64,000 bases of DNA. Source: RECM01 sp047921215. Its GTDB lineage: Bacteria; Bacteroidota; Rhodothermia; Balneolales; Cyclonatronaceae. The stretch lies in NCBI GenBank assembly GCA_047921215.1, contig JBLRWO010000001.1:186001-250000 (forward strand), given 5' to 3'. This document shows positions 50,015 through 59,952 of the stretch, piece by piece (the first letter of the stretch is position 1; each line of letters begins with the position of its first letter). The notes under the pieces are model-generated. The model did no database searches and was not told where the DNA came from. It worked only from the letters and a program-made list of their open reading frames with translations. The position numbers and the translations under genes were made by a program.

Positions 50015-51238
50015 TCAGATCCACGGTGACTGGCTTGCAGCCTGGGCAATTTTTGCCGTATCGATGGCGATCACCAGCTCTTCGTTGGTCGGTATCACGT
50101 ATATCTCCGTTTTCGAGGCATCGGTACTGATCTTTTCAATTTTGCCCCGGGTAACGGCCTCATTCCGGGTATCATCCAGCTCAATGCCCAGGTAGTCGAG
50201 CTCAGCGACCGCTTTCTTGCGGACGAGTGCGGCATTCTCGCCGATTCCGGCCGTGAACAGGATGGCATCACACCCGTTCATTACGGCGGTGTATGACCCG
50301 ATATACTGCTTGATTTTATAGCAGAACACGTCTATAGCCTGCTGACACCTTCGGTCGCCGTTCTGCGCCTCGGTGATCAGGTCGCGCATGTCGGCCGCGT
50401 ATCCGCTCAGGCCCAGCAGGCCGCTGTGACGGTTAAGCAGCGCGTGCAGGTTGTTGAGCGGTAGTTCCTCCTTCTCGACCAGGTAGAACATGATGGAAGG
50501 GTCGATATCTCCACAGCGTGTACCCATCACCATGCCAGACAGCGGGGTGAAACCCATGCTGGTATCTACCGATTTCCCGCCTTTGATCGCCGTTATGGAG
50601 GCCCCGTTGCCCAGGTGGCAGCTGATCACTTTGGTCTGCTCTACCGGCTTGTCTGTAAGCTTGTAATACTGCCGGCTCACAAAGTAGTGCGAGGTTCCGT
50701 GAAAACCGTATTTCCGGATTTTGTACCGCCGGTACAACCGGTTCGGGATTCCGTACAGATAGGCCTCAGGGGGCAGTGAATGATGGAATGCCGTGTCGAA
50801 AACGGCAACATGCGGAACATCGGGCAGATACTCAAGGGCGGCCTGGATTCCCCTCAGGTTCGGCGGATTGTGCAGTGGTGCCAGGTCGATGGCCTGCTCG
50901 ATGGCCTCCAGTACTTTTTCATCGATCAGCACCGAATCTTTGAACATCTCCCCGCCGTGTACTACACGGTGCCCCACGGCCTTGATGTCGGCGGGTGACC
51001 CGATAATTTTATTTTCCGGATTCATGAGATAGCCCATGATCTCCTTGAGCGCCTCCACATGGTTGGCGATGTTTTTGGTATCCTTTGTACCCTTCTGCCC
51101 TGCCGCTTCGTGTTTTACGATGGAGGTAACGGCACCAATGCGCTCGATCAACCCTTTGCAGACGTCGGAATTATCCGAGGTTTCAATAAGATCGTATTTA
51201 ACGGATGAGCTGCCGCAATTAATAACTAATACCAGCAT
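50015..51238 (-). CDS. ackA: Acetate kinase
   Basis: Acetyl phosphate plus ADP to acetate plus ATP, or the reverse. 407 residues. ASKHA motifs: VLVINCGSSSVKYDL, HRVVHGG, VFDTAFHHSLPPEAYLYGIP, KYGFHGTSHYFVSRQYY, CHLGNGASITAIKGGKSVDTSMG (read in parts) and FTAGIGENAALVR. First gene of the ackA-pta unit; a candidate promoter lies about 45 bases upstream. Confidence 0.96.
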   Translation of the reverse strand: MLVLVINCGSSSVKYDLIETSDNSDVCKGLIERIGAVTSIVKHEAAGQKGTKDTKNIANHVEALKEIMGYLMNPENKIIGSPADIKAVGHRVVHGGEMFKDSVLIDEKVLEAIEQAIDLAPLHNPPNLRGIQAALEYLPDVPHVAVFDTAFHHSLPPEAYLYGIPNRLYRRYKIRKYGFHGTSHYFVSRQYYKLTDKPVEQTKVISCHLGNGASITAIKGGKSVDTSMGFTPLSGMVMGTRCGDIDPSIMFYLVEKEELPLNNLHALLNRHSGLLGLSGYAADMRDLITEAQNGDRRCQQAIDVFCYKIKQYIGSYTAVMNGCDAILFTAGIGENAALVRKKAVAELDYLGIELDDTRNEAVTRGKIEKISTDASKTEIYVIPTNEELVIAIDTAKIAQAASQSPWI

Positions 51239-51282
51239 GGCAGTAATAATGGTTATGCCTTGAAAATTGTAATAATGATGCC

Positions 51283-51314
51283 CAAAAATAGGGAATTTCC
51301 GGCCGGAATTGAAA
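51283..51314 (-). promoter_or_regulatory. Candidate promoter of ackA-pta
   Basis: On the minus strand: TTTC (51314-51311), 20 bases, TATTTTTG (51290-51283). The second box is an exact TAnnTTTG and the first differs by one base from TTTG. The ackA ATG is 45 bases further. Confidence 0.45.
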
Positions 51315-51448
51315 TGCCGGGCTTGTAAGATCAGTTCAAAAAGAGGTCCTGAAAATTCAACATATTGTATGTTAGTTCCTCGTCACGTGTAATCAGGATA
51401 TTCATTATTTTGAGGGTCATCTTTGCAATCTGCCAATTAATTCCCCTC

Positions 51449-53116
51449 ATGCATCGCATTCACGCAGCCATTCGCCCTTTCCTGATTCTCATAGCCACAT
51501 TAATGCTGCTGTCGGATGCGGTAGACGCACAAACGCATCCCGACTGGGCCCGAAATCTCGGCATGTATGAGGTGAACGTGCGCCAGTACACCCCGGAGGG
51601 GACCTTCGCCGCCTTCGAAACGCATCTCGACCGGCTGCAGAATCTGGGCGCCGGCATACTGTGGCTGATGCCCGTGCACCCAATCGGCCGGCAGAACCGG
51701 CTTGGCACCCTGGGCAGTTACTATTCCGTTCGTGACTTTCTGGACATCAATCCCGAGTTCGGCACCAGGGAAGATTTCCGCCGGCTGGTACAGGAGATCC
51801 ACGCACGTGGCATGTATGTGATTATGGACTGGGTGCCCAATCACACCTCGTGGGATAATCCACTCACCACCGAACATCCCCAATGGTACGCGAAGGATGC
51901 GGGCGGTAATTTCATACCTCCGCCGGGCACCAACTGGTCGGATGTGATCCAGCTGGATCATTCACAGCAGGGTCTGCGCGATTATATGGTCGATGCCATG
52001 ACGTATTGGGTGGAGGAGTTCGGCATCGACGGCTTCCGGTTTGATGCGGCCGGATTTGTACCCATGGATTTCTGGCAGGAGGTATTGCCGCGGATGCGGG
52101 AGGTGAGGCCCGATTTGCTGATGCTGGCCGAAGACAATGGTCCGGAGTTTCATGAGGCCGGTTTCGACATGACCTTCGGATGGGACTACTACGGTTTCGG
52201 ACAAGGCGTTCTGAAGCGAATCGCCAACGGTTCTGGCAATGCAAACGATCTTGCCGCCTATGTGGTAAACCAGATTTCAACCTATCCGGACGATGCCTGG
52301 CGGCTCTATTTCACCTCGAACCACGATGAAAATTCCTGGTACGGCACCACCCGCGAGCTGTTCGGGGATGCAGCCGAAGTGCTTGCCCTACTCACGGGTA
52401 CCTTCCACGGCATGCCGCTGATCTACAGCGGACAGGAAGCCGGTCTCGACAAGCGCCTGGCCTTCTTCGACAAAGATCTGATACCCTGGAGGGACCATCC
52501 TAACTTCACATTGTACCGAACCCTTTTTGAGCTAAAGCGAAACAACCGGGCTCTATGGAACGGGCATCACGGTGGTAATCTGCAGCGCATCACCACGAAC
52601 CACAATACCAGTGTATTTGCTTTCACCCGCGAAAAAGACGGCGACCGTATTTTTGCCGCCATGAATCTGCGCAACACCACCCTCGACGTGCTGTTCCTCG
52701 GGACGGCCTACGCGGGAGCGTACGAGGACGCGTTCAGCGGCGATCCGGTTGAGCTGGCGGGCAGTTCGCGATTCATCCTGCCACCGTATGGATATGTGGT
52801 TTACCACCAGACCGCCGGCACTGTGAGCGTGCCGTCAGAAGCCGGCAGGCCAAAACGTTTTACACTGGACCAGAACTACCCCAATCCGTTCAATCCCACC
52901 ACCACTATCACCTATACCCTGCCGGAGAGCGGGCAGGTTACCATCGGGGTGTACCGAATAAACGGGCAGCGGGTGTCTGTTATCGAGAACGGCGTACGTG
53001 CCTCCGGTACCCATTCAGTTACCTGGGATGCCACGGGCCTGGCGAGCGGGGTATATCTGTACAGGATACGGGCGGGCGATTACAGCGCGGTGAAAAAAAT
53101 GCTGATGGTTAAATAA
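51449..53116 (+). CDS. Secreted alpha-amylase-family (GH13) enzyme with C-terminal sorting domain
   Basis: Acts on alpha-glucans outside the cytoplasm. 555 residues from the ATG; an open TTG start at 51365 would add 28 residues in front of the signal peptide. Signal: AAIRPFLILIATLMLLSDAVDA. GH13 regions: VIMDWVPNHTSW, GFRFDAAGF (nucleophile Asp199), LMLAEDNG (acid/base Glu228) and FTSNHDENSW (Asp293). The last 85 residues form a FlgD-like/Por-type sorting domain from about residue 471 (FTLDQNYPNPFNPTTTI). This implies type IX-like export or surface attachment in this phylum. Linkage specificity cannot be told. Confidence 0.9.
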   Translation: MHRIHAAIRPFLILIATLMLLSDAVDAQTHPDWARNLGMYEVNVRQYTPEGTFAAFETHLDRLQNLGAGILWLMPVHPIGRQNRLGTLGSYYSVRDFLDINPEFGTREDFRRLVQEIHARGMYVIMDWVPNHTSWDNPLTTEHPQWYAKDAGGNFIPPPGTNWSDVIQLDHSQQGLRDYMVDAMTYWVEEFGIDGFRFDAAGFVPMDFWQEVLPRMREVRPDLLMLAEDNGPEFHEAGFDMTFGWDYYGFGQGVLKRIANGSGNANDLAAYVVNQISTYPDDAWRLYFTSNHDENSWYGTTRELFGDAAEVLALLTGTFHGMPLIYSGQEAGLDKRLAFFDKDLIPWRDHPNFTLYRTLFELKRNNRALWNGHHGGNLQRITTNHNTSVFAFTREKDGDRIFAAMNLRNTTLDVLFLGTAYAGAYEDAFSGDPVELAGSSRFILPPYGYVVYHQTAGTVSVPSEAGRPKRFTLDQNYPNPFNPTTTITYTLPESGQVTIGVYRINGQRVSVIENGVRASGTHSVTWDATGLASGVYLYRIRAGDYSAVKKMLMVK

Positions 53117-53326
53117 GGGAGCTGAGGGGATCTCACCGATATGAAGACGTTGGTTGAGACGAATTGAAACGATTGCAGAATATTATCCAGGATACAGTTC
53201 ATCCATTCAGACGGCATAATTTGTTCCGATTCCAAAGTTGTTTGTCTTAATATTTGTTACCTTGGGTTGTAAGCTAGCATCAAATCAATCCTGCCCTGCC
53301 AGGGCATCATAGGTAAAACGAGGATA

Positions 53327-56116
53327 ATGATGATGTTTGGCCAAACCATATCCCATTACCGGATTCTCGAAAAACTGGGTGAAGGCGGGATGGGTGTTGT
53401 CTTCAAGGCACACGACACCCGGCTTGACCGTAGCGTTGCCCTTAAGTTTTTGGCTCCGCACATCTCCCACAACAGGCTTGAAAAGAACCGGTTTCTTCTC
53501 GAAGCCCGCGCTGCTTCGGCCCTCGATCATCCCAACATCTGCACGGTTTATGAGATCAATGAAACACCCGATGGCCAGTTGTTTCTCGTCATGCCTGCCT
53601 ACAAGGGCACGTCCCTGGACAGGAAAATCGAGGCCGGCCCGATCGATCTCCGGGAAGCTGTCGGAATAGTAATACAGATTGCAGAGGGACTCCGGGCTGC
53701 TCATGATAACGGGATAATCCACCGCGACATCAAGAGCAGCAACATCATGATAACCGACAAGGGCCAGGTCAAGATTATGGATTTTGGCCTCGCACAGAAG
53801 AGCGGTGCCACCCGGTGTACCCGGCAGGATTCGGTTATCGGAACGGTTTTGTATATGTCGCCGGAGCAGGCCAGGGGCGATCAAATCGACCGGCGTTCAG
53901 ACCTGTGGTCGCTGGGTGTGGTACTCTATGAAATGGTGACCGGCAAAATGCCATTCACGGCCGATTACGATCAGGCTGTTATCTACCGGATACTGAATGA
54001 CGAACCCGAGCCGGCGGCCGCTCTCCGGGCGGATGTCCCTCCGGGCCTGCAAACGGTACTATCGGGATGTCTGCAGAAAGACCGGAACAGACGCTATCAG
54101 TCGGTGGATGAACTTCTACCGAACCTCCGAAGCCTGTTTGAACCAGTCGGGCAACCTGATGCCGGCATGCACCGTCGTTCCTTGCTCAGAAGAGTGGCAA
54201 AACCGGTCATAATCATCCCATCTGCACTCATGTTGATGGTCCTGCTCACAGGTATTTACTGGCTAACCGGCAGCAGCCCGGTCATTCCCTTCGCAGAAAG
54301 GGACTGGGTTCTGATCACGGAATTTGACAATCATACCGGCGATGAGATCTTTGACCGTTCCCTTAATACCGCCTTATCGGCAAGTCTGTGCCAGTCGATG
54401 CATGTGAATATTTTTCCGGCCGTCCGCCTTGCGGATGTGTTGCAAAGAATGGGCCGGAATACCGATCACGTTATCGATGAACAGACGGGCATCGAAGTTT
54501 GTCTGAGAGAGGGCATCAGAGGGTTGATCATGCCGCTCATATCAAGGGTCGGCGACAACTACTCTATCACAGTTCGCCTGATCGATCCTGAGACCGGCCT
54601 GACCACGCGTTCCTACATCGAAGCTGCTCAGAACCGGGACCACATTCTGCCGTCGCTTGACGCCATCACCCGCAAACTACGGCGCGATCTCGGTGAATCG
54701 CTCCTCGACATTCGCACTAACGAGCGGGCGCTGTTAAACGTTACCACTCCCTCCCTTCAGGCGCTAAAACACTACAGCGACGGGGTACATCACTGGCGCA
54801 AGGGCAACTATGAGGAAGCCACCCTGCTCCAGCAACTTGCCATCGAACTTGATCCCGATTTTGCCAGTGCCCACGCTGCACTGGGCATTCATTACTACAG
54901 CCACATCTACAACAATACTCAGAAAGGCAGAGAACATTTTGAGAGATCCATACGGCTTTCAGACCGCATCACCGACCGGGAAAGACTATTTATTCAAGCA
55001 TCATATAACGGCCAGCTTGGCAAAACCAGGGAGGCGGAACAGCTTTACAGGCTGCTTCTGGATTCCTATCCGGACGACATTGGCGGACGTTCCAATCTTG
55101 CCCGGATCCTGAGAACAACAGACCGGTCGGCAGAGGCCATCGAACAGTACGAAGAGGTACTTCGTATTCTTCCGAATGATGTGTCCACCATGATCGATAT
55201 TGCCACATCATACAGTATTAACGGCAACTATCCGGAAGCCATAGCCTACTATAACCGGGCATTTGAGCTACAACCTGCTTTCTTCACGGAAGGCAGTCTT
55301 AATCACGAATATGGAATGGCTCTTGTTGAGAATGGATCGAGAGCGGAAGCGAGGCAGGTGTTCAATCAGGTGCTCGACTCAGCCATACGCCCAAGAGCAC
55401 TGCGATCCCTTGCCTTGCTCGATATGTACGAGGGCAAATACAGAGACGCCATGATAAAACTCAACGATGCCATCCTCAGCACCCATGCGAACCGTCATTA
55501 TTTAAGTGAGGCACGAAACCGAGTCTTCCTGGCCGCTATATATCGCGAAACGGCTGATAAAACTGCCCTGTTAAACGAACTGGAAAAGGCATCCGAACTA
55601 CTGGCTGAAACCGGACCCCAGACCTGGTTACTGAGACATATTTGCACGATGTATGCCCGATCGAACGAAATAGACCGTGCCATGGCCATACTCGATGAGG
55701 TTCAGGATTACACAGACATGGAGATACCTGGTCAACGAAGCCTCTTTTTGTATATGGAGGGTGAGATAGAACTCGCAAGGGGTAACGCTGCCGGGGCAAT
55801 TCAGAAGTTTCAGATTTCTGACCGAAGCCAGAAGAATGAATTTGCTTCGAGAGGCATAGCCTTCGCAAACTATCAGGCGGGCGATTATGAGGAGGCCATC
55901 AGGCATTACGAACCCATCCTTGAAAAACCGGTTTTCGGCTGGGAAGCCCAGCATGACTGGCTTTGGGATCATTACTATGCAGCACGGTGCTATGCCGAAC
56001 TGGATCAAAATAATAGCGCAATAACCCTTCTCGACAGATTCCTTAATCTCTGGAAAGAAGCGGATGATGATATCGAGCTATTGAACCGTGCCCGCCAGTT
56101 GCGCGAAACCCTGTAG
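53327..56116 (+). CDS. Transmembrane Ser/Thr protein kinase with TPR sensor region
   Basis: 929 residues. A Hanks-type kinase domain (about 11-275) has GEGGMGVVF, VALKFL (Lys40), IIHRDIKSSNIM (Asp134), IMDFGLA (Asp152), GTVLYMSPEQARG and RSDLWSLGVVLYEM, so all catalytic residues are present. One membrane span is at about 290-312. A periplasmic-type domain (WVLITEFDNHTGDEIFDRSL, about 325-465) resembles the TolB-N/FlgO-like region found in such kinases. About ten TPR units run from 480 to the end. Substrate unknown. It ends 12 bases from a convergent binding-protein gene. Confidence 0.9.
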   Translation: MMMFGQTISHYRILEKLGEGGMGVVFKAHDTRLDRSVALKFLAPHISHNRLEKNRFLLEARAASALDHPNICTVYEINETPDGQLFLVMPAYKGTSLDRKIEAGPIDLREAVGIVIQIAEGLRAAHDNGIIHRDIKSSNIMITDKGQVKIMDFGLAQKSGATRCTRQDSVIGTVLYMSPEQARGDQIDRRSDLWSLGVVLYEMVTGKMPFTADYDQAVIYRILNDEPEPAAALRADVPPGLQTVLSGCLQKDRNRRYQSVDELLPNLRSLFEPVGQPDAGMHRRSLLRRVAKPVIIIPSALMLMVLLTGIYWLTGSSPVIPFAERDWVLITEFDNHTGDEIFDRSLNTALSASLCQSMHVNIFPAVRLADVLQRMGRNTDHVIDEQTGIEVCLREGIRGLIMPLISRVGDNYSITVRLIDPETGLTTRSYIEAAQNRDHILPSLDAITRKLRRDLGESLLDIRTNERALLNVTTPSLQALKHYSDGVHHWRKGNYEEATLLQQLAIELDPDFASAHAALGIHYYSHIYNNTQKGREHFERSIRLSDRITDRERLFIQASYNGQLGKTREAEQLYRLLLDSYPDDIGGRSNLARILRTTDRSAEAIEQYEEVLRILPNDVSTMIDIATSYSINGNYPEAIAYYNRAFELQPAFFTEGSLNHEYGMALVENGSRAEARQVFNQVLDSAIRPRALRSLALLDMYEGKYRDAMIKLNDAILSTHANRHYLSEARNRVFLAAIYRETADKTALLNELEKASELLAETGPQTWLLRHICTMYARSNEIDRAMAILDEVQDYTDMEIPGQRSLFLYMEGEIELARGNAAGAIQKFQISDRSQKNEFASRGIAFANYQAGDYEEAIRHYEPILEKPVFGWEAQHDWLWDHYYAARCYAELDQNNSAITLLDRFLNLWKEADDDIELLNRARQLRETL

Positions 56117-56128
56117 ATAATTTTGGCT

Positions 56129-57040
56129 CTACAGATTTTCAATGTCGGGTGCCAGGTCTTGAAATTCATCGGGAATCAAGGGATTGTCCAACACAAAAAG
56201 CCGGCGTTTGTCAAGGTTAAGCTGCTCAGTAATTGTGCCGTAATGCTCATCAAAAATGGCATCCAGTTTGCCTGAAGCGATGATGTTTTGCAGGCCCTGT
56301 TCAATGCGTTCGGCCAGCTGTGGCAGGTCCGGATTTATATAAAATACAAGTGGAAAAGGGTAAAAGAGCAGAATATTCTGATCGATGATCAGGCCTTCAC
56401 GTTTTGAGGCCCGGTTTTCGTACACACCCAAAACCTCGTTTGCACCGTAGGCACTGTAATCAAACAGTCCGTTTTGCAGCCGGTCAAAAATATCATCAAA
56501 ATTTCCATCTTCAACCACACTGTAGCCGTTATGTCTGAAAATGGTTGCATCACTCCATGTTTCGGGAACGCCATGGTCCAGCTTTTGCAACTCTTCGGGC
56601 TTGCTGATACCATTAAATATGGGAGCATCCTCCTCCCTGATAATCGGAACACGGTACCCCAGCAGGTTTTTTGTCAACAGATGAGGGATCACAATCATAT
56701 CGCCCTCCGCAAATTTCTGATTGCCGGCGATGGTAACAAACAGGTCGTGGCTTTTTTCTGTAAACACCAGCGCTTCATCATCACCGGGATATTCCTCCAT
56801 ACTCTCTTCTATTTCCCATGCTCCCCATTCCTCTTCGGTTGCCTCCAGAATGGCGATCAGCACCTTGCGTTCATAGACCTGGCGCGCTGCCGACCGGTTT
56901 CCGTTCCAGAAATCAACCGTCGTGGTAATTAGTACATGGGGTTCGGGAAATCCGGATTCCGGTTTATCTTTGGAGCAGGATATGAATATTATACATGCAA
57001 CAGTAATAAAAACGGGCAGCAGGTGAATAGGTTTTTTCAT
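56129..57040 (-). CDS. Extracellular solute-binding-protein-like lipoprotein (family 3)
   Basis: 303 residues with a signal and lipobox (IIFISC). The mature part reads like a family 3 periplasmic binding protein: an AAxxxxEAT-type first lobe, DLFVTIAGNQKFAEGDMIV with IPHLL, RLQNGLFDYSAYG, PFPLVFYINPDLPQLAERIEQGLQ and GKLDAIFDEHYG. No permease or ATPase is adjacent, so it may be a sensor or orphan receptor. It is convergent with the kinase gene; an AT-rich spacer lies upstream. Confidence 0.75.
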   Translation of the reverse strand: MKKPIHLLPVFITVACIIFISCSKDKPESGFPEPHVLITTTVDFWNGNRSAARQVYERKVLIAILEATEEEWGAWEIEESMEEYPGDDEALVFTEKSHDLFVTIAGNQKFAEGDMIVIPHLLTKNLLGYRVPIIREEDAPIFNGISKPEELQKLDHGVPETWSDATIFRHNGYSVVEDGNFDDIFDRLQNGLFDYSAYGANEVLGVYENRASKREGLIIDQNILLFYPFPLVFYINPDLPQLAERIEQGLQNIIASGKLDAIFDEHYGTITEQLNLDKRRLFVLDNPLIPDEFQDLAPDIENL

Positions 57041-57355
57041 GATGGTTTATCAGTAGTTTATCCTATTGTTTTTTAATTAATTCGTGAGTATCCCATTTCA
57101 CGGGATTCACTTCATACTGTTTCCCACCTTTACGATATAAGGATAAATTTTTTAAAGTAATATTTTCAAGTTTTATGAAATTGAATTTACCCTGCATTGG
57201 AATCTATTAATTTTATTTATCAGTCTATTTACAGTATATCTTTAAGGGATAATTATAACTTGCAAAATAAATGTAAGTAAGCCAATTATAATATATTTAT
57301 ACTCTAGTTTAATCTTGGTTGCATTGACTGTCGCATAAATTGGTGCTCGATTACA
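57041..57355. other. AT-rich spacer between the binding-protein gene and rfbB
   Basis: 315 bases of very AT-rich sequence with no supported gene. It should hold the promoter of the binding-protein gene and the 3' end of the rfb transcript. I found no exact TAnnTTTG box and no terminator hairpin. The base composition contrasts with the G+C-rich rfb genes that begin at 57356. Confidence 0.45.
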
Positions 57356-58369
57356 TCAACGGAATGGCACTTTACCCCCATACCTCCCCGTATACCACCT
57401 CACCGTCTCCACCAACGCCTCGCGGAATTTCATCTCGTGCCGCCAGCCCAGTTCGGTTTCTATCTTTGTTGCGTCAATCGCGTATCTGAAATCGTGGCCG
57501 GGACGGTCAGTCACAAAGGTAATGAGGCTCGCGTAATCGCCGCCGGGCCCCTTCCCTACCGACTCGTTCAGGATGGAGCAGATCTCTCGCACCAGGTCGA
57601 GGTTTTTCCACTCGTTGCGCCCGCCGATATTGTACGTCTGCCCGCTTAACCCGTCATGGTATGCCAGGTCGAGCGCCCGGCAGTGGTCGCCCACCCAGAG
57701 CCAGTCGCGCACGTTCTGCCCCCTGCCGTACACAGGAATGGGCTTGCCGGCAAGGGCCGTGCGGATAACGGTCGGGATCAGCTTTTCGTCGTGCTGATGG
57801 GGGCCGAAATTGTTGGAGCAGTTGGTGGTAACCACGTTCATGCCGTAGGTGTGGTGGTAGGCGCGCACCAGGAGATCGCTGCCCGCCTTGGTGGCCGAAT
57901 AGGGCGAGTTGGGCGCATAGGGTGTGGTTTCGGTGAACGATCCCACTTCGCCAAGCTGACCGTACACCTCGTCGGTGGAGACGTGATGGAAACGGGATTC
58001 CTGGATCCGCTTCCGGGCCGTCCAGAGCTGCCGGCACTCCTCGAGGATGTTGAAGGTGCCCACAATATTCGAGAAAATGAACGGTTCGGGGCCTTTGATC
58101 GAATTGTCGACATGGCTTTCGGCGGCCAGGTGGATCACCCCGTCGGGATTGAACCGCTGAACCACATTTTTCACTGCAGGACGGTCGACAAGGTCAATTT
58201 TGCTGAAAGTGTACCTGTCGCGGTCCGTTATCCCTTCCAGGAATTTCAGGTCGGAGGCGTAGGTGAGCTTGTCGATGTTCAGAATGTGCAGGTCGCCGTG
58301 TTTCCCGAGCATGTGCAGAATCAGGTTCGATCCGATAAACCCCGCGCCTCCTGTGATGATAATCTTCAT
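57356..58369 (-). CDS. rfbB: dTDP-glucose 4,6-dehydratase
   Basis: Second step of dTDP-L-rhamnose synthesis. 337 residues, extended SDR. Visible: ITGGAGFIGSNLI (NAD site), HLAAESHVDNSI, the catalytic HHVSTDEVYG (Thr-Asp-Glu) and Tyr/Lys in YSATKAGSDLLV, then NCSNNFGPHQHDEKLIP. Last gene of the minus-strand rfbA-D-C-B set, 51 bases after rfbC. Confidence 0.96.
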   Translation of the reverse strand: MKIIITGGAGFIGSNLILHMLGKHGDLHILNIDKLTYASDLKFLEGITDRDRYTFSKIDLVDRPAVKNVVQRFNPDGVIHLAAESHVDNSIKGPEPFIFSNIVGTFNILEECRQLWTARKRIQESRFHHVSTDEVYGQLGEVGSFTETTPYAPNSPYSATKAGSDLLVRAYHHTYGMNVVTTNCSNNFGPHQHDEKLIPTVIRTALAGKPIPVYGRGQNVRDWLWVGDHCRALDLAYHDGLSGQTYNIGGRNEWKNLDLVREICSILNESVGKGPGGDYASLITFVTDRPGHDFRYAIDATKIETELGWRHEMKFREALVETVRWYTGRYGGKVPFR

Positions 58370-58420
58370 TGCTGATCCCCGGTTTTATTTTATAGTTCTT
58401 TACGGTCAGTTCTGTTTAAT

Positions 58421-58981
58421 TCAGTCCGGATAAACCGGCAAATCGCGGTCATCCATCTCATTCAGGCGGGGCAGCCGGCTGTCTCTTTCAGACAGTACCG
58501 GAGGATCCGATACCGGCCATTCGATCCCGATGTCGGGATCGTTCCAGGCAATGCCCCGTTCACCGTCCGGATTGTAGTAATCGCTGCATTTGTAATAAAA
58601 GTCGGCCTCATCGCTCTGCACGCAAAAACCGTGGGCAAACCCTTCAGGTACGTAGAGCATCCACTTGTTGTCGCTTGTCAGCTCCTCGGTCACATAACGG
58701 CCGAAGGTGGGCGACCCTTTGCGTACATCCACCACCACATCGAGTACGCGGCCGCGGGTTACGGATACCAGCTTGGCCTGGGGGTTGATGAGCTGGTAGT
58801 GGAGGCCGCGGATGGTGCCACGGGTCGAGCGGGAGAGGTTGTCCTGCACAAAATCGTTGTCGATGCCGTTCTCGCGGAAATATGATTTCCGGTACGATTC
58901 GGCGAAGAAGCCGCGCTGATCGCTGTATACCCTGGGCTTGATCACAATCACTTCCGGTATGTCGGTACGGTCAAACTTCAT
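58421..58981 (-). CDS. rfbC: dTDP-4-dehydrorhamnose 3,5-epimerase
   Basis: Double epimerisation before the final reduction to dTDP-rhamnose. 186 residues from the chosen ATG, the normal cupin-fold length. Visible: YSDQRGFFAESY, FVQDNLSRSTRGTIRGLHYQ with the catalytic His, GRVLDVVVDVRKGSPTFG, VPEGFAHGFCV and NDPDIGIEWP. The open frame extends to 59314, but those codons are the shadow of rfbD. It starts 2 bases after the rfbD stop. Confidence 0.95.
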   Translation of the reverse strand: MKFDRTDIPEVIVIKPRVYSDQRGFFAESYRKSYFRENGIDNDFVQDNLSRSTRGTIRGLHYQLINPQAKLVSVTRGRVLDVVVDVRKGSPTFGRYVTEELTSDNKWMLYVPEGFAHGFCVQSDEADFYYKCSDYYNPDGERGIAWNDPDIGIEWPVSDPPVLSERDSRLPRLNEMDDRDLPVYPD

Positions 58982-58983
58982 GT

Positions 58984-59952
58984 CTATTTGCTGCCCTTTC
59001 CGGATGTTCTCTGATGGCGGGTCTCCCCTGCTGAAACGCCGGAATCCCCGCCGGTTTTTACCGCAGCGCTGTTGGCCACATCCTCCGGCATGCGGCCGAG
59101 CAGTTCCCTGAGGCCCTCGCTCCAGCTCACAAGCCGGGCTCCGGCTACATCTTCGAGGCTGCGGGTGCTCAGTTTGGTGTAAAAGGGACGGAATGCCCGC
59201 GTCGGGTAGCCTGATGTGGGTACCGGCACAATGCGCGCGCCGAGCCCGGTCTGCCGCATGATCTCGACCGCGAAATCGTACCAGGTGATGATGCCCCGGC
59301 TGGTTACATGCCAAAGCCCTTTTTCGCCGGCCTGCAGCAATGCCATGGTATTGTGGATCACATTGCCCGTGTAGCTCGGGCTGCCGAACTGGTCGTTCAC
59401 AACGCTGATCTCATCCCTTTCGGCACCCAGGCGGAGCATGGTCCGAACAAAATTGTGTCCACTGGCCCCGCACAGCCAGGATGTCCGGATGATGAGGTGG
59501 TCGCAGGCGCTGCTCCGGATGGCCCGTTCGCCCGCATATTTGGTGTGGGCATACACGTTTGCCGGATTGGGCGTGTGGCCTTCATCAAATCCCGACGGAT
59601 AGCGCACCATATCGGCTTCGCTGCCCGAAAAAACATAATCGGTGGAGTAGTGCACCAGAATGGCGCCGGCACCGGCGGCGAGCTGTGCAAGGTGCCCGGC
59701 GGCATCGTAATTGACCCGCTGTGCGGTTTCAGGCTCGTCTTCGGCGGCATCCACACCGGTGAAGGCCGCACAGTTGATGATCAGGCCGGGATCTGTTTCG
59801 CCAATGGCATCAGCCAGTTTCCGCGAATCGGTTATATCCAGATCGGCGGATGTGTAGACGGCCGCATCCATCCTCTTCTGACGAAGAAAGGAGTGCCAGT
59901 CTGAACCCAGCTGCCCGTCTGCTCCCAGTAACATCACCTTAGGGTTGTTCAT
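58984..59952 (-). CDS. rfbD: dTDP-4-dehydrorhamnose reductase
   Basis: NADPH-dependent last step to dTDP-L-rhamnose. 322 residues. Visible: VMLLGADGQLGSDWHSFL, NCAAFTGVDAAEDEP, STDYVFSGSE, and VYAHTKYAGERAIR with Tyr-x3-Lys, then RTSWLCGASGHNFVRTMLRL. About 30 polar residues after the conserved end (GVSAGETRHQRTSGKGSK) are extra compared with usual forms. Start overlaps the rfbA stop by 4 bases. Confidence 0.94.
   Translation of the reverse strand: MNNPKVMLLGADGQLGSDWHSFLRQKRMDAAVYTSADLDITDSRKLADAIGETDPGLIINCAAFTGVDAAEDEPETAQRVNYDAAGHLAQLAAGAGAILVHYSTDYVFSGSEADMVRYPSGFDEGHTPNPANVYAHTKYAGERAIRSSACDHLIIRTSWLCGASGHNFVRTMLRLGAERDEISVVNDQFGSPSYTGNVIHNTMALLQAGEKGLWHVTSRGIITWYDFAVEIMRQTGLGARIVPVPTSGYPTRAFRPFYTKLSTRSLEDVAGARLVSWSEGLRELLGRMPEDVANSAAVKTGGDSGVSAGETRHQRTSGKGSK

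Noticed and set aside
58982..59314. N-terminal extension of the rfbC frame
   Set aside because: Arg/His/Gly-rich shadow of rfbD; the epimerase begins at the ATG at 58981 with normal length.
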